Below are positions 13,825-14,489 of a stretch of DNA of 14,489 nucleotides, piece after piece. The notes beneath the pieces are model-generated. The model ran no database searches. It had not been told where the DNA came from and saw only the letters and a program-made list of their open reading frames with translations. Every line of letters begins with the position of its first letter. Position 1 is the first letter of the stretch. Made by a program: the position numbers and the translations under genes. Source of the DNA: Chloroflexota bacterium (GTDB lineage: Bacteria; Chloroflexota; Dormibacteria; Dormibacterales; Dormibacteraceae); contig VBJE01000014.1 in assembly GCA_005879675.1 (NCBI GenBank), positions 1 through 14,489 of the forward strand, given 5' to 3'.

Positions 13825-14489
13825 CTAGCCTAGGCGAGCGCGCGCTTCCACCAGGACCTCGAGCGAGTCGACCAGCCGCGGCCCCGGCCGGTTGAAGTAA
13901 GCGGAGCCGTCGAGCACGATCACCCGCCGCGCGCCCGTTGCCTCGATCTCTCCGCGCAGCGCATGCGCCTCCTCCTGGGCGCGCACCAGGCCGAAGCCGC
14001 ACGGCGCGACGACCAGCAGCTCGGGCGCCGCCTCGGCGACGGCGTGCCACGAGAGAGCTCGCGACGGCACGCCCGGCCGCGCGAGTGGGTCATCGATGCC
14101 CGCCAGCGTCAGCAGGTCCGGGGTCCAGTGGCCGGCCGGGTACGGCGGGCCCAGCCACTCCAGGAACACGCCGCGCACGCGCGGCAGAGCCGAGGCTTCG
14201 CGCGTGGCTGCTTCGATCCGTCGTTGAAGGCTCGACAGCAACGGGCGGGCGTCGGCGCCGCACACGTCGGCCAGCTCTTCGATGTCGCCGAGCACGTCGG
14301 CGAGCGTGTGCGGATGCTGGCGGATCATGCGCACCCCCGCGAGCGCATCCGCCACCTGGTCCGCGGGGATCGCGCATACGTCGCAGATGTCCTGCGCGAC
14401 GACAAGGTCTGGATCGAGGCGGAGGATCGCGTCCGTGTCGACCTCGTACAGCGAGCGCCCCTCGAGCGCGGCAAGCGCCACGGCCTCCT
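13825..14489 (-). CDS. Periplasmic-binding-protein-like protein, BtuF/cobalamin type (partial, 5' end beyond the right edge)
   Basis: Substrate-binding protein of the helical-backbone metal receptor class used by B12 and siderophore ABC importers. About 220 residues are visible and the true start lies outside; the frame stays open to the edge, so the GTG near 14481 is probably internal. SLYEVDTDAILRLDPDLVVAQDICDVCAIP matches the end of the N-lobe, where the PDLV strand and a CxVC motif are typical of one cobalamin-binding-like subgroup. A long backbone helix region follows (LADVLGDIEELADVCGADAR). The C-lobe is GVFLEWLGPPYPAGHWTPDLLTLAG and SWHAVAEAAPELLVVAPCG. The C-terminal VIVLDGSAYFNRPGPRLVDSLEVL contains the conserved RPGPR..D segment. 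Because of the missing N-terminus I cannot tell whether it has a lipoprotein signal; some members of this group are cytoplasmic. Confidence 0.8.
   Translation of the reverse strand, partial: EAVALAALEGRSLYEVDTDAILRLDPDLVVAQDICDVCAIPADQVADALAGVRMIRQHPHTLADVLGDIEELADVCGADARPLLSSLQRRIEAATREASALPRVRGVFLEWLGPPYPAGHWTPDLLTLAGIDDPLARPGVPSRALSWHAVAEAAPELLVVAPCGFGLVRAQEEAHALRGEIEATGARRVIVLDGSAYFNRPGPRLVDSLEVLVEARARLG

Noticed and set aside
1..14489. CRISPR arrays, tRNA or rRNA genes, insertion sequences and phage or attachment sites
   Set aside because: I saw no regularly spaced repeats, transposase or integrase motifs, or recognisable RNA gene in any part of the window.

Overview
This is a high-GC window from a free-living bacterium with respiratory metabolism. 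The gene mix suggests a soil-type Terrabacteria lineage (Actinomycetota, Chloroflexota or Candidatus Dormibacterota-like): a short luciferase-like protein, a bacterial eRF1-like protein, a DUF6457-like protein and an actinobacterial-style transaldolase. I cannot fix the phylum from the sequence alone. Genes are tightly packed with start/stop overlaps, and no intergenic gap exceeds about 150 bases.

Layout. (1) Positions 1-3934, minus strand: an ABC-2 export operon. It reads an 805-aa secreted or membrane-anchored protein, then an ATPase (broken), then a permease that leaves the window on the left. (2) A 146-base divergent intergenic region with a 15-base near-palindrome. (3) Positions 4081-4857, plus: a compact baeRF/eRF1-like protein, convergent with a PaaI-type hotdog thioesterase (4847-5266, minus). 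(4) Positions 5330-6375: transaldolase, broken near its C-terminus, followed by a 140-aa luciferase-like protein. (5) Positions 6815-13531, plus: a promoter and a five-gene formate dehydrogenase operon, fdhA-fdhE-fdhB-nrfD-like-mrp. (6) Positions 13528-14489, minus: a DUF6457-like protein and a partial cobalamin-type periplasmic binding protein.

The central system is the formate dehydrogenase. The catalytic subunit is interrupted by a TGA at 7453-7455 in the exact selenocysteine context (Gln-Ala-Arg-Val-TGA-His-Gly-Pro-Thr). It is followed 11 bases later by a 7-bp hairpin with a GU-containing loop, as expected of a bacterial SECIS. It should therefore be read as one 1018-residue Tat-exported selenoprotein. 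Electrons would pass from formate through FdhA and the four-cluster FdhB to quinone through an NrfD-like membrane subunit. This replaces the cytochrome b556 subunit of the E. coli enzyme. FdhE and the Mrp-type P-loop ATPase are plausible assembly factors.

A second theme is damage. Three well-conserved genes (ABC ATPase, transaldolase, Mrp) each lose a short conserved stretch and shift frame at one point, always with a net missing length of 1 mod 3. Neighbouring genes are intact. This is either a recurring assembly or consensus error or genuine recent decay.
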